A stretch of DNA of 17,889 bases from JADGOV01 sp040002735 (GTDB lineage Bacteria > Actinomycetota > Actinomycetes > JADGOV01). The DNA lies in contig JBDUDX010000053.1 of assembly GCA_040002735.1 (NCBI GenBank), forward strand, positions 1-17,889, given 5' to 3'. The notes below the pieces were generated by a model, which was not told the DNA's origin, searched no databases, and was given only the letters and a program-made list of their open reading frames with translations. Numbering within the stretch: position 1 is the first letter of the stretch; each line of letters opens with the position of its first letter. Positions 1 to 7,650 of this stretch are shown one piece after another. Made by a program: the position numbers and the translations under genes.

Positions 1-1
1 G

Positions 2-955
2 TCCGCGATCTACTCGATCGACAAGTCCAAAATCCACGGCGGGATAGCCAAGTTTCTGGTCGCCGGCCAGCGTGCCCAGTTCGCCGCCTTCAACCTTGAC
101 AACCTGCTGCACGGGCGCAACATGGCCGTGCTCGGTGGCCAGTGCTCGTTGTTCTCGGTGGCTGCTCTGGAGGCGGTCATGGCCCTGCATCACCAGCGTG
201 CACCGTGGGTCCGGGACTCTGAAGTCGAGGACTCCAAGCTGTCGCTGCAGATCAAGGACGTCGGCTTCAGCACGAAAATCAGCTCGCGGGCTCGGGCGTT
301 CGTCGGCCCGATGACCGATCTCCGTGCTTTGCATGGGCAGCAGGTCAAATGGACCTACGGCTCGATCGACCTGTGGCCGGGCCAGCGAGGAGACACCAAG
401 GGTCAGCCGATGCACCCGAACCTTCGGCTTCGCTGGTTCGAGAACGTCTCGATGGTCTTCAACATCGCCACTCGGATGGCGTTCCTGCTACTACTGTTCG
501 CAGCACTGAACATCCATGCCTTCATCTTCAATCCGGTCTGGCTGATCCCGCCGGCGGTGGCCGTCGGGCTGAACCTGCGGATGACGCTCGCAATGCACGA
601 CAAGTCGAAGTCCGACTTCGGCTACGCGCTCGGAGTACTTCCCGCGGAAGCGTACATGTGGGTCAGGATGGGCCACTTCATGACGTCGTGGGCCAAATTC
701 TTCTCCCGAGTCGAGAAGGACAACTGGGCGGCGCAGGCCAGTGCCGAGAACGGTCGCGGCAAGGCCTACGTCTTCCCCGCTGTCGTCGCGGCCACCGTAT
801 TCGGGATTCTGATCTTCGCCTGGAGCCAGCAGTCGGTCGTCGTGCAGTCCGCGATCCTCTCCCTGGGATGGCCGATCCTGTACCTGATCACGATCGTGCA
901 GACGCTGTTCATGGTCAAGAAGTTCGTCCGCCGGCAGCGCGGTTTCACGGTCTGA
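2..955 (+). CDS. Processive family 2 glycosyltransferase, C-terminal part (5' end outside window)
   Basis: The frame is open from the first bases of the window, so the start lies upstream; 317 residues are visible. It resembles membrane GT2 enzymes of the cellulose, chitin or poly-N-acetylglucosamine synthase type, which polymerise sugars from nucleotide-sugar donors at the cytoplasmic face and export the chain. Seen directly: an acceptor-site-like LGGQCSLFS stretch, the Glu-Asp catalytic-base motif VEDSKL (codons 227-232), and a QQVKW motif (338-352) in the place of family QxxRW, with Lys for Arg. About four hydrophobic membrane segments follow (near 475-535, 535-585, 770-815 and 835-910). 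The product polymer cannot be told from this fragment. The gene ends at a hairpin and faces a convergent hydrolase gene. Confidence 0.85.
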   Translation, partial: SAIYSIDKSKIHGGIAKFLVAGQRAQFAAFNLDNLLHGRNMAVLGGQCSLFSVAALEAVMALHHQRAPWVRDSEVEDSKLSLQIKDVGFSTKISSRARAFVGPMTDLRALHGQQVKWTYGSIDLWPGQRGDTKGQPMHPNLRLRWFENVSMVFNIATRMAFLLLLFAALNIHAFIFNPVWLIPPAVAVGLNLRMTLAMHDKSKSDFGYALGVLPAEAYMWVRMGHFMTSWAKFFSRVEKDNWAAQASAENGRGKAYVFPAVVAATVFGILIFAWSQQSVVVQSAILSLGWPILYLITIVQTLFMVKKFVRRQRGFTV

Positions 956-964
956 CCTGTTCCG

Positions 965-1002
965 CGGCAGCCCCGACATCGATCTTGGTGCCGGGGCTGC
1001 CG
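965..1002. terminator. Bidirectional hairpin terminator between convergent genes
   Basis: An 11-bp perfect inverted repeat (CGGCAGCCCCG at 965-975 and CGGGGCTGCCG at 992-1002) encloses a 16-nt loop. It fills the 47-bp gap between the stop of the GT2 gene (955) and the stop of the opposite hydrolase (1003). There is no U tract, as is usual in high-GC actinomycetes. The position between two convergent stops supports a shared terminator. Confidence 0.75.
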
Positions 1003-2148
1003 TTACGGCATCGTCGGCAGTCGGATCGGCGGCGCAAGCGGCATCGGGAGCTCACGGCCGAGGAAGTCCAGCGCGGCGGGTAGGGCCTCGTTCCAGGTCC
1101 CGAAGTTGTGCCCGCCGCCCGGCGACAGCGTCGCGACGATGGGCAGCTTGGGTGCATGCTGACGAGCCGCCGCCCGCAACTGTAAAATTTGTTGCTCGGC
1201 GAAGCGGTCGTCGGCCGATGCCGTCAGGAAGAGAGCCGGCCCGGTCGGCTTGCGGTGACCGACCCACCACAGCGGCGAGTTGCGTTGCAGCGCGCCGCGA
1301 CTGCCGCGGTAGAGCGGGCGGGTGCCTGCTTCGGTAGCGGCGATGAAGTAGCCCGACAGGCTGGCTGCGCCCGAGAAACGGTCCGGATGGTGCAGGCCGA
1401 GGTTGACCGCGCAGAAGCCGCCTTCGGAGTAGCCGGCGGCAGCGAATGAACGACCCGACAGCACCCGGAAGGCGGCCTCGACGTCGGCGGGTACGTCGAC
1501 CGCGAGGTAGGTCTCATTGCGCTCCCCGTTTACCGCGTCCACGCACTCACTGGCGCGGTGGCTGTACGTGGTCGGGATCGCGGCGATGACCGGTGGCATC
1601 CGGCGGGCTGCGATCTCGGTATCCAGGACCCGACTGATGGAGAGCTGGTCGCTGAAGTTGCCGGGTCGTCCAGGGTAACCATGGAGCAGCTCGACTACCG
1701 GCAGCGCGACATCGGAAGGCGAACTGGAGTAGGCGGCCGGCAGGTACAGCAAACCGTTCCGGCTGATGCCAGAGCGGGGACCGCCGAAAGTTACCGCGAG
1801 CAACACCCCGTGGCCGGCCCTGGCTTGGGAAATGCCGTGTTGTTGCCAATGCTTCGTCAAGACAACTAGGCGGGCCTGGCTCTTGACCTCCCCGAAGGAG
1901 GCCGGCGGATCGTAGGACTGCGCCGATATGGCCAGCAGGTCGCGGAAGGAGGCGTAGAAGCCAAAGCTGCGATTGAGCAGCGTTCCACCGACGGCCGCAC
2001 CGAGCAGCATCACCAGCAGCAGACTGACCAACCGCCCGGGAAACGCCAGGCGCCCCGGCCACCGTGTCCACGACAGCCCGACAGCCAGCGGCAAGGCCAC
2101 CCCGACCGCGCACAGTAGCACCAGGAACGGCAACCCGAGCAAGCTCAC
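1003..2148 (-). CDS. Membrane-anchored alpha/beta hydrolase (putative esterase/S-formylglutathione hydrolase-like fold)
   Basis: 381 residues from a GTG start at 2148, the furthest start possible before an in-frame stop at 2197-2199. The N-terminus (about residues 1-60) has two hydrophobic stretches, so the protein is probably membrane-anchored with the catalytic domain outside. Residues 130-365 carry an esterase-D/Ag85-like alpha/beta hydrolase domain: an oxyanion region ELLHGYPG (153-160), nucleophile elbow GYSEGG with Ser241, acidic residue in ASADD (312-313) and catalytic His347 in GGGHNFG. Substrate is unknown; related actinobacterial proteins are annotated as carboxylesterases or acyltransferases. 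No good Shine-Dalgarno is visible. It is divergent from the GDSL hydrolase, so the two may share the 2149-2339 control region. Confidence 0.85.
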   Translation of the reverse strand: MSLLGLPFLVLLCAVGVALPLAVGLSWTRWPGRLAFPGRLVSLLLVMLLGAAVGGTLLNRSFGFYASFRDLLAISAQSYDPPASFGEVKSQARLVVLTKHWQQHGISQARAGHGVLLAVTFGGPRSGISRNGLLYLPAAYSSSPSDVALPVVELLHGYPGRPGNFSDQLSISRVLDTEIAARRMPPVIAAIPTTYSHRASECVDAVNGERNETYLAVDVPADVEAAFRVLSGRSFAAAGYSEGGFCAVNLGLHHPDRFSGAASLSGYFIAATEAGTRPLYRGSRGALQRNSPLWWVGHRKPTGPALFLTASADDRFAEQQILQLRAAARQHAPKLPIVATLSPGGGHNFGTWNEALPAALDFLGRELPMPLAPPIRLPTMP

Positions 2149-2244
2149 GATCGGCCGTCCGGCTGCCCCTGGGCCACGACGGCGCCGAATCTCGCCCTAG
2201 CCACAGGCACAAAGATCAGGGGGTTTCACCCGGCCCCTTTCCTT

Positions 2245-2277
2245 CCACACGGGCGCCACACTGGCGCCACACCGGCA
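2245..2277. repeat. Three tandem 11-bp direct repeats in a divergent control region
   Basis: Three consecutive 11-mers begin CCACAC at 2245, 2256 and 2267. Each reads CCACAC-N-GGC followed by G, G and A respectively. The 11-bp period places every copy on the same helix face. The array lies 97 bp upstream of the minus-strand hydrolase start and about 63 bp upstream of the GDSL hydrolase start. Direct repeats at 11-bp spacing are known binding sites of winged-helix regulators such as SARP and PhoP. A regulatory role here is inference. Confidence 0.5.
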
Positions 2278-2307
2278 GTCGTGGGCTCGGCCGCCGCTTC
2301 CGTACTC

Positions 2308-2334
2308 CAGCATGTGCCCGATTCCCGCATGCTG
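2308..2334. promoter_or_regulatory. Inverted repeat next to the GDSL hydrolase start
   Basis: CAGCATG (2308-2314) and CATGCTG (2328-2334) form a perfect 7-bp inverted repeat with a 13-nt spacer, ending 5 bases before the chosen GTG start at 2340. It could be a dimeric operator or an mRNA hairpin affecting initiation. No other evidence is available. Confidence 0.3.
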
Positions 2335-2339
2335 ATGAG

Positions 2340-3178
2340 GTGCGGTTGCGAGCTGAACAACCCGGAAGCAGCGGTACCCGGTCCGCCACGCCACGCCGGC
2401 CGGCTGGACGCCGGCATCTCGTCGCACTCTGCGTGGTCGCCGTTCTGCTCAACGGGGTGGGCCTCACCGGACGCAGCACGGCAAGCTCGGCCGGTCCGCT
2501 GCGACTCGTCGCCCTCGGCGATTCCGTACCGGCCGGGACGGCGTGCCACTGCGCGAACTTCGTCGCCCTCCTCGGCGACCGCATCGCTGCCACACTCCAC
2601 CGCCGCGTCCTTGTGATCAACGACGCCCGGCCGGGGGAGGACAGCACCGGCCTGCGGGCCGATCTCGACGGCGGTTCCGCCATTGGCGACGACGTGGCGA
2701 ACACAGATGTGGTCGTGGTCAATATCGGCGCGAACGACGTTAGCTTCAACGATTACTCCGACGCCGGCTGTGCCGCCGAGCACACGGCTTGCTACACGAC
2801 GGTGTTTTCGATGTTGCGCGCCAATCTGACCGCGGTCGTCCACCGCATCTCGGCACTCCGCCACGGCCAGGACACCCAGGTCGTCGTGGTCGGATACTGG
2901 AACACCTGGCAGGACGGTTCGGTCGGCGAGGCGAAGGGCCGCGAATTCCAGCAAGTCAGCGGGACCTGACCTCGGCGGTCAACCGCACTCTGCAGCAGGT
3001 CGCCCTCGCCGGCGGGCTTTCCTACGTCAATCTGGTGACGCCGTTCCACGGTGCTGACGGGGCGTCGGACGTCGACGCCATGCTGGCCGATGACGGCGAC
3101 CACCCGAACGCCGCCGGCCATCGGGTCATCGCCGCGGCCATCCTCCGGCAACTCCCGGAACTGCTCACCCGGCGATGA
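2340..3178 (+). pseudogene. Secreted SGNH/GDSL hydrolase with a frameshift near 2955
   Basis: The first frame runs from a likely GTG at 2340 to a stop at 2967-2969; the rest of the same protein continues in another frame to the stop at 3176-3178. The N-terminus has an Arg-rich segment, a hydrophobic core (LVALCVVAVLL) and an Ala-Ser-Ser-Ala cleavage region, a signal peptide. GDSL block I (GDS, Ser codon 2523-2525) and block III (GAND) are in the first frame. Block V (Asp 3098-3100, His 3101-3103, in DGDHP) is only in the second, so translation of the first frame gives no complete active site. A one-base loss (or two-base gain) around 2950-2962 restores about 279 residues, normal for secreted lipase/esterases of this type. 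It may be a true mutation or a sequence error. The frame is open further upstream to 2064, but that part has no protein-like features. Confidence 0.8.
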
Positions 3179-3184
3179 CCTCCC

Positions 3185-3199
3185 CCGCGGTGGCCGCGG
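3185..3199. terminator. Short GC hairpin between convergent genes
   Basis: CCGCGG at 3185-3190 and again at 3194-3199 pair as a 6-bp all-GC stem with a 3-nt loop. It lies in the 46-bp gap between the end of the GDSL hydrolase (3178) and the end of the nitrate operon (3225). Terminator function for either strand is inferred from position. Confidence 0.4.
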
Positions 3200-3224
3200 A
3201 GCTCGATGAGCCGGTCCAGCACGA

Positions 3225-4397
3225 TCAGTACGCGGGGGACCGGCTGGCCACGTCACTGGTTGGCGCCGGAACCGCGAGCCGGTATCCGCGCTTGATGACC
3301 GTCTGCACGACTGAAGGCTGACCGAGGGCGGCACGGAGTCGGTTGACCGCCGCCTCCAGCGCATGCTCGTCCGCGGGACCGGGGCCGGTTGCGGAGAGCG
3401 CAGCCAGCAACTCGGCGCGGGGCACCACCCGACCCGGTTGCGCAACCAGCGCCCGGAGTACCGCGAGCGATCCCCGCGGCACCGGAAGCAGCACGCCGTC
3501 GCGCAGCACGCCGGAGCCTCGTACGGATAGCTCAGATCCGGCGACCCGAACCGGCCTCGCTCGAGCCGGCAGCGCCTCGACGATCTCGCGGACCAACGCA
3601 CCCAGGCGGTAGTGGGTCGGCATGACGACCGGCACCCCGAGCCGGGTCAGCGGCGCAGCCGTCACCGGGCCGACGCAGGCGGCAAGGACGTCACCGCGTA
3701 CGGCTTGTACCAGGTCCGCGCACCGGCCGAGGTCCGCCGCGGTGGCTAGCAGGCTGGCCGCGGCCGGTGCGCTGGTGAAGGCCACGGCGTCGACCGCCCG
3801 CCCGCAGATCAGCTCCACCAGCCGGATCAGTGGAGCGATGTCTGCCGGCGGCGCCCACCGATAGACCGGCACGGGTACGACGTGCGCTCCGGCAGCGGTC
3901 AGCGCCTCGACGAGATTCGGGAGCGGCTCGCCGTGGAGTTGCACGGCCACCCGCCGGCCGGCCAGTTCGTGATGGTCGAGCAGGTGCGCCAGCACCTCGC
4001 TCATCGATTCCGATTCGGGGGACCAGGTTTCCCGGAGCCCGGCAGACCGTACCGCCCCGCGGGCTTTGGGGCCGCGGGCCAGCAGGGTGGCGGCACCCAG
4101 CCGGTCGAGGAGGCTCTCGCCCAGCCCCCATCCGTACGCGGCCTCCAGCCAGCCCCGGAACCCGATGCCGGTGGTCGCGACGACGAGGTCGGGCGGCGCG
4201 GCCAGGCAGTCCCGGGTGGCGCGCAGCAGGTCGGCGTCATCCGCCAGCGGCACGATCCGGATCGCCGGTGCGGTCACGACCCGAGCGCCACGGCGCTCGA
4301 GCAGGTCGGCCAGCTCCTGCCGGCGACGGGCCGCGGTGATGCCGACGGTGAAGCCGGCGAGTGGCGAATCCGCCCCTGCGACGCCTCCGGTAGTCAC
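3225..4397 (-). CDS. nnaR: HemD-like/winged-helix transcriptional regulator of nitrate assimilation (NnaR family)
   Basis: 390 residues from GTG at 4397, with a purine-rich GAGAGGAG (4411-4418) 13 bases upstream. Residues about 15-265 resemble uroporphyrinogen-III synthase (HemD), with GITAARR at the start, TTGIGFRGWL and AFTSAPAAASLL segments. Residues about 275-375 are an OmpR/PhoB-type winged helix (LAVLRALVAQPGRVVPRAEL and a final VIKRGYRL wing). This architecture is that of NnaR in Streptomyces and mycobacteria, known to activate nitrate/nitrite assimilation genes together with GlnR. It is the last gene of the nitrate operon, 30 bp after nirD, so it would be co-expressed with its probable targets. 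Whether the HemD part makes uroporphyrinogen III (the siroheme precursor) or only senses a ligand cannot be told. An alternative is a HemD enzyme with a DNA-binding tail. Confidence 0.85.
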   Translation of the reverse strand: MTTGGVAGADSPLAGFTVGITAARRRQELADLLERRGARVVTAPAIRIVPLADDADLLRATRDCLAAPPDLVVATTGIGFRGWLEAAYGWGLGESLLDRLGAATLLARGPKARGAVRSAGLRETWSPESESMSEVLAHLLDHHELAGRRVAVQLHGEPLPNLVEALTAAGAHVVPVPVYRWAPPADIAPLIRLVELICGRAVDAVAFTSAPAAASLLATAADLGRCADLVQAVRGDVLAACVGPVTAAPLTRLGVPVVMPTHYRLGALVREIVEALPARARPVRVAGSELSVRGSGVLRDGVLLPVPRGSLAVLRALVAQPGRVVPRAELLAALSATGPGPADEHALEAAVNRLRAALGQPSVVQTVIKRGYRLAVPAPTSDVASRSPAY

Positions 4398-4427
4398 CCC
4401 GACGATCTCGCTCCTCTCCGGTCCGGC

Positions 4428-4799
4428 TTAGCTCGGGTCCCCTGGGACCGCGAGTATGACCTCGCCGGCCTGCTCCCGCACGGCGTAGGCGGGTACCGCA
4501 AGGTCGTCGTTGCGGCAGTTGCCGGTACGCAGGTCGAAGGTGCGCGCGTGCAGCGGGCACATGACGACGGAGGCGTCGAGTTGCCCATCGGCGAGCGGGC
4601 CGCCGGCGTGTGGGCACACCGCCGACAGTCCCCGCAACGACCCGTCACGCAGCCGAAAGACGGCGACCTGCGCGGCGCCGACGGCGTATGCCCGCCCTTC
4701 ACCGAGGGGGATCGCCGAGACCGGGCCGAGCTGGTACTCCCCGGCCGGCAACTTCCCGCCGGTCGACCGGGGCAACTCGGCCGTCACTGGCGCCGTCAT
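4428..4799 (-). CDS. nirD: Nitrite reductase small subunit, Rieske-type
   Basis: 123 residues, from an ATG at 4797-4799 that overlaps the nirB stop in an ATGA junction. An upstream in-frame start at 4886 would lie deep within nirB and adds nothing family-like, so the overlap start is preferred. NirD partners NirB in NADH-dependent reduction of nitrite to ammonium in the cytoplasm. The protein is one Rieske-like domain with both cluster-binding boxes intact: C62-P-H64 and C81-P-L-H84. E. coli NirD lacks these ligands, so this one probably binds a 2Fe-2S cluster. Its length is typical. It is followed 30 bp later by the nnaR-like regulator. Confidence 0.92.
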   Translation of the reverse strand: MTAPVTAELPRSTGGKLPAGEYQLGPVSAIPLGEGRAYAVGAAQVAVFRLRDGSLRGLSAVCPHAGGPLADGQLDASVVMCPLHARTFDLRTGNCRNDDLAVPAYAVREQAGEVILAVPGDPS

Positions 4800-7298
4800 G
4801 CTCGTACCGGCACTGTGGGTAGCGGGATCAGCGGCAGTGACGATGCGAACTGCCCGGGCGTGGCCGGGTTGGCGGCTTCCCGCCACGGGTCGTAGTACGC
4901 GTCGACCGAGGCCTGGATCGCGACGTCCAGGGACTCGGCGAGCCCCTCGGCGTCGTCCACGATCAGCGCGCGCAGCCGCTCCAGGCCGATCCGCGGGACG
5001 AAGTCGTACGTCCGCTCCAGCCAGCGGCCGTTCTCCCGGTAGTACTGCATGAAGCGCCCGGCGAGGCGGATCACCTCCTCGCCGCTGTCCACGGTGGCGA
5101 GCAGATCGCCCTTACGTACCGAGGCGCCGGCGGCCCCACCGACGTAGATCTCCCAGCGGCCACCGTCGACCGCGACCACGCCGACGTCCTTCACCAGCGC
5201 CTCGGAGCAGTTACGCGGGCAGCCGGCGACTGCGAGCTTCATCTTCGCCGGTGACTCCAGACCCTGGTAACGCTCCTCCAGTGCGATGCCGAGCGTGGTG
5301 GAGTCGCCCAGGCCGAAGCGGCAGAAGTCCGATCCGACGCAGGTCTTCACCGTGCGGAAGCTCTTGCCGTACGCGTACCCGGACGGCATGTCCAGGTCGG
5401 ACCAGACCGCCGGGAGGTCCTCCTTGCGGATGCCAAGCAGGTCGATCCGCTGACCACCGGTCACCTTGACCAGCGGCACGCCGTACTTGTCCGCGACGTC
5501 CGCGATCCGGCGCAGCTGGTCCGGCGTGGTGACGCCACCCTTCACCTGCGGTACGACCGAGAAGGTGCCGTCGCGCTGGATGTTGGCGTGCACCCGGTCG
5601 TTGACGAAGCGGGCGTCCCGCTCGTCGAGGTACTCCTTACCACACATCATCTTCAGCAACGAGGCGAGCGGCATCTTGCTGGCGGCGTCTTCCTTGCCTT
5701 CGGGGGCGAGCGCGGCGAAGACCGAGGACACCGACCGGAGCTCCTGGGCGCGGATCGCCGCCATCAACTCGGGCTTGTCCAGGGGTACTCCTGGGACGTA
5801 CCAGCGGGCGGACGGATCGTCCTCGACCTCCCCGCCGGCCGCCCACTCCACGATCTGCTGGACGAGGCCCTTGCAGGAGCCGCAGCCCTTGCCGGCCCGG
5901 GTCTGGGCCATCACGCCGGGCACGCTGCGCACGCCGGAGGTCACGCAGGACACCAGCGTGCCCTTGTTGACGCCGTTGCAGTTGCACACCTGGGTGTCCG
6001 CCGGCATCTCGGCCACCCCGACCTCGGCCGGCGGGGCGCCGAGATCGAAGAGCAGGCCGACCCGTTCCGCCGGCAGCGGCAGCCCCCGGTCGAAGGCGGA
6101 AGTGAGGAACGCGACCTTGCTCATGTCACCGAGCAGGGTGGCCCCGATCAGAGCGCCGTCGCGGACCACGACGCTCTTGTAGACGCCCCGCCGCGGCTCG
6201 GAGAACACCACGAACTCGTCGTCGTCGCGCTGCGGTCCGGTGACGCCCATCGCGGCCACGTCGACCCCGGCGACCTTGAGCTTCGTCGCCGTCCGCGAGC
6301 CGTGGTAGGCCGCGGTGGGGTCCGTACCGGTGAGGTGCCGGGCCAGCACGGTGGCCTGCTCCCAGAGCGGCGCGACCAGGCCATAGACCTCACCGCGGTG
6401 CTGCGCGCATTCACCGACCACGTAGATGTCCGGGTCGTCGACACTGCGCATGTGGTCGTCCACGACGATCCCGCGCTCCACGGTCAGCCCCGACACCACC
6501 GATGTCGGAGTTCGGCCGGATGCCGGCGGCAACCACCAGCAGGTCACAGTCGACGCTCGAACCGTCGGCGAAGGACACGCCGCGTACCCGGTCCTCGCCC
6601 AGCACCGCAGTGGTACGGGCGGCGACCCGCACCCGGATGCCGAGCCGCTCCACCCCGTGCCGAAGGATCTCCCCGGCCGCCGCGTCCAACTGCTGATTCA
6701 TCAGGTGCGGGGCGGCGTGCACCACCTCGACGTCGAGGCCGTGGTTCTGCAGCCCGCGGGCCGCTTCGAGACCGAGTAGTCCGCCGCCGATCACGACTGC
6801 CCGTCGGTGTCGTCTCGCGGCGGCGAGCATTGCTCGACAGTCGTCGAGCGTACGGAAGCCGAACGCCCCGGGCAGCAGCGACCCGTCCGCGCGGCTGAGC
6901 CCGTCGATCGGCGGGAAGAACGGCCGGCTGCCAGTAGCGATGATGAGCACGTCGTACCGGGCGCAGCTGCCGTCGGCGGCCTCGACCACCTTGCCGAACC
7001 GGTCCACTCGGGTGGCTCGTACGCCGGCCCGCAGGTCGATCCCATGCTCGGCGTACCACTCCAACGGGTTGAGGAAGATCTCGGACTCGTCGTCCAGACC
7101 GGCGAGCACGTTGGAGAGCAGAATCCGGTTGTAGTTGCCGTGCGGCTCGTCGCCGAAGACCGTGACGTCGTAGGCGTCGTTCAGGGCCAGGATCTGTTCC
7201 AACGCCCGGGCGCCGGCCATGCCGTTGCCGATCAGGACCAGCCGGCGGCGGGGGGCGTACTCGTGGGCCAGAGCCGCATCAACCGTGAGCGCAACCAC
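4796..7298 (-). pseudogene. nirB: Nitrite reductase [NAD(P)H] large subunit, frameshifted
   Basis: Siroheme nitrite reductase (nitrite to ammonium), split by one frameshift. The first frame starts at GTG 7298 with GGAGG (7307-7311) 8 bases upstream, and stops at 6411. The second runs on to 4796. First-frame features: FAD motif LIGNGMAG and NAD motif VIGGGLLGLEA. After the shift, in the second frame: VERGIVVDD and VVGECAQHRG; the BFD-like 2Fe-2S domain (CNCNGV, CGSC); the ferredoxin-like half-domain; and the 4Fe-4S/siroheme cysteines (CVGSDFC and CPRNC). The switch falls about 6490-6501, just after GIRPNSDI. An extra base or a two-base loss explains it; a two-base loss best keeps the usual family spacing. 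Restored length is about 833 residues, normal for NirB. All other motifs look intact, so a sequencing error or a recent mutation is likely. Confidence 0.9.
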
Positions 7299-7301
7299 TC
7301 C

Positions 7302-7649
7302 TCAGACCTCCACCAGGCCGAGGTCGACGACGACCGTACCGGCGACCCCTTCCGGTGCCGCGAGGTGCAGCTCGATCCGGCTGCCGCTGAGTACGTCCTC
7401 CACGACCCGAAGCGGTACGTGCACATCACCGCGGGCGCCGATCGGAAACCACCGCATCGGCGCGCCGTCACGGACCAGCACCGCAGCGATCAGTTCGCCG
7501 GTGCTGTTGCCGCCGCGGAAGTACAGCGGCTGCGCGCTCACCCCCGGCGGGACGACATAACTCAACGCTGGGTGGATCGGGACCGGCTTGTCCAGTCCCT
7601 GTCCTTCGAAGGGATACGCGCCTTGCAGAAATCGCGGGGTGGTGGGCAA
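7302..7649 (-). CDS. Conserved-looking 115-residue protein between nasA and nirB, function unknown
   Basis: Chosen start is TTG at 7647-7649, two bases from the nasA stop. It has a clear Shine-Dalgarno (AAAGAGG, 7656-7662) 6 bases upstream inside the end of nasA. Longer versions of the frame read back through nasA and are not protein-like. The protein has no Cys, no signal peptide and no membrane segment. It shows alternating hydrophobic stretches suggesting a small beta-rich soluble domain (YFRGGNSTGELIAAVLV, MRWFPIGARGDVHVPL, a VVVDLGLVEV end). Without Cys it is unlikely to carry an iron-sulfur cluster. The nirB ribosome site lies in its last codons, so it is translated within the nitrate operon. 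It may be a NasA subunit, chaperone or sensor. I do not recognise the family. Confidence 0.75.
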   Translation of the reverse strand: MPTTPRFLQGAYPFEGQGLDKPVPIHPALSYVVPPGVSAQPLYFRGGNSTGELIAAVLVRDGAPMRWFPIGARGDVHVPLRVVEDVLSGSRIELHLAAPEGVAGTVVVDLGLVEV

Positions 7650-7650
7650 C

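Noticed and set aside
2064..2339. Upstream extension of the GDSL hydrolase frame
   Set aside because: It overlaps the start of the opposite hydrolase and would place about 90 Arg/Pro-rich residues before a normal signal peptide.
4800..4886. Longer nirD start at 4886
   Set aside because: It lies deep inside nirB; the ATGA overlap start at 4799 gives the normal NirD length.
5588..6898. Long plus-strand open frame (436 residues) opposite nirB
   Set aside because: Antisense shadow typical of high-GC coding DNA; low-complexity His/Gly/Arg-rich translation, while the minus strand carries clear NirB motifs.
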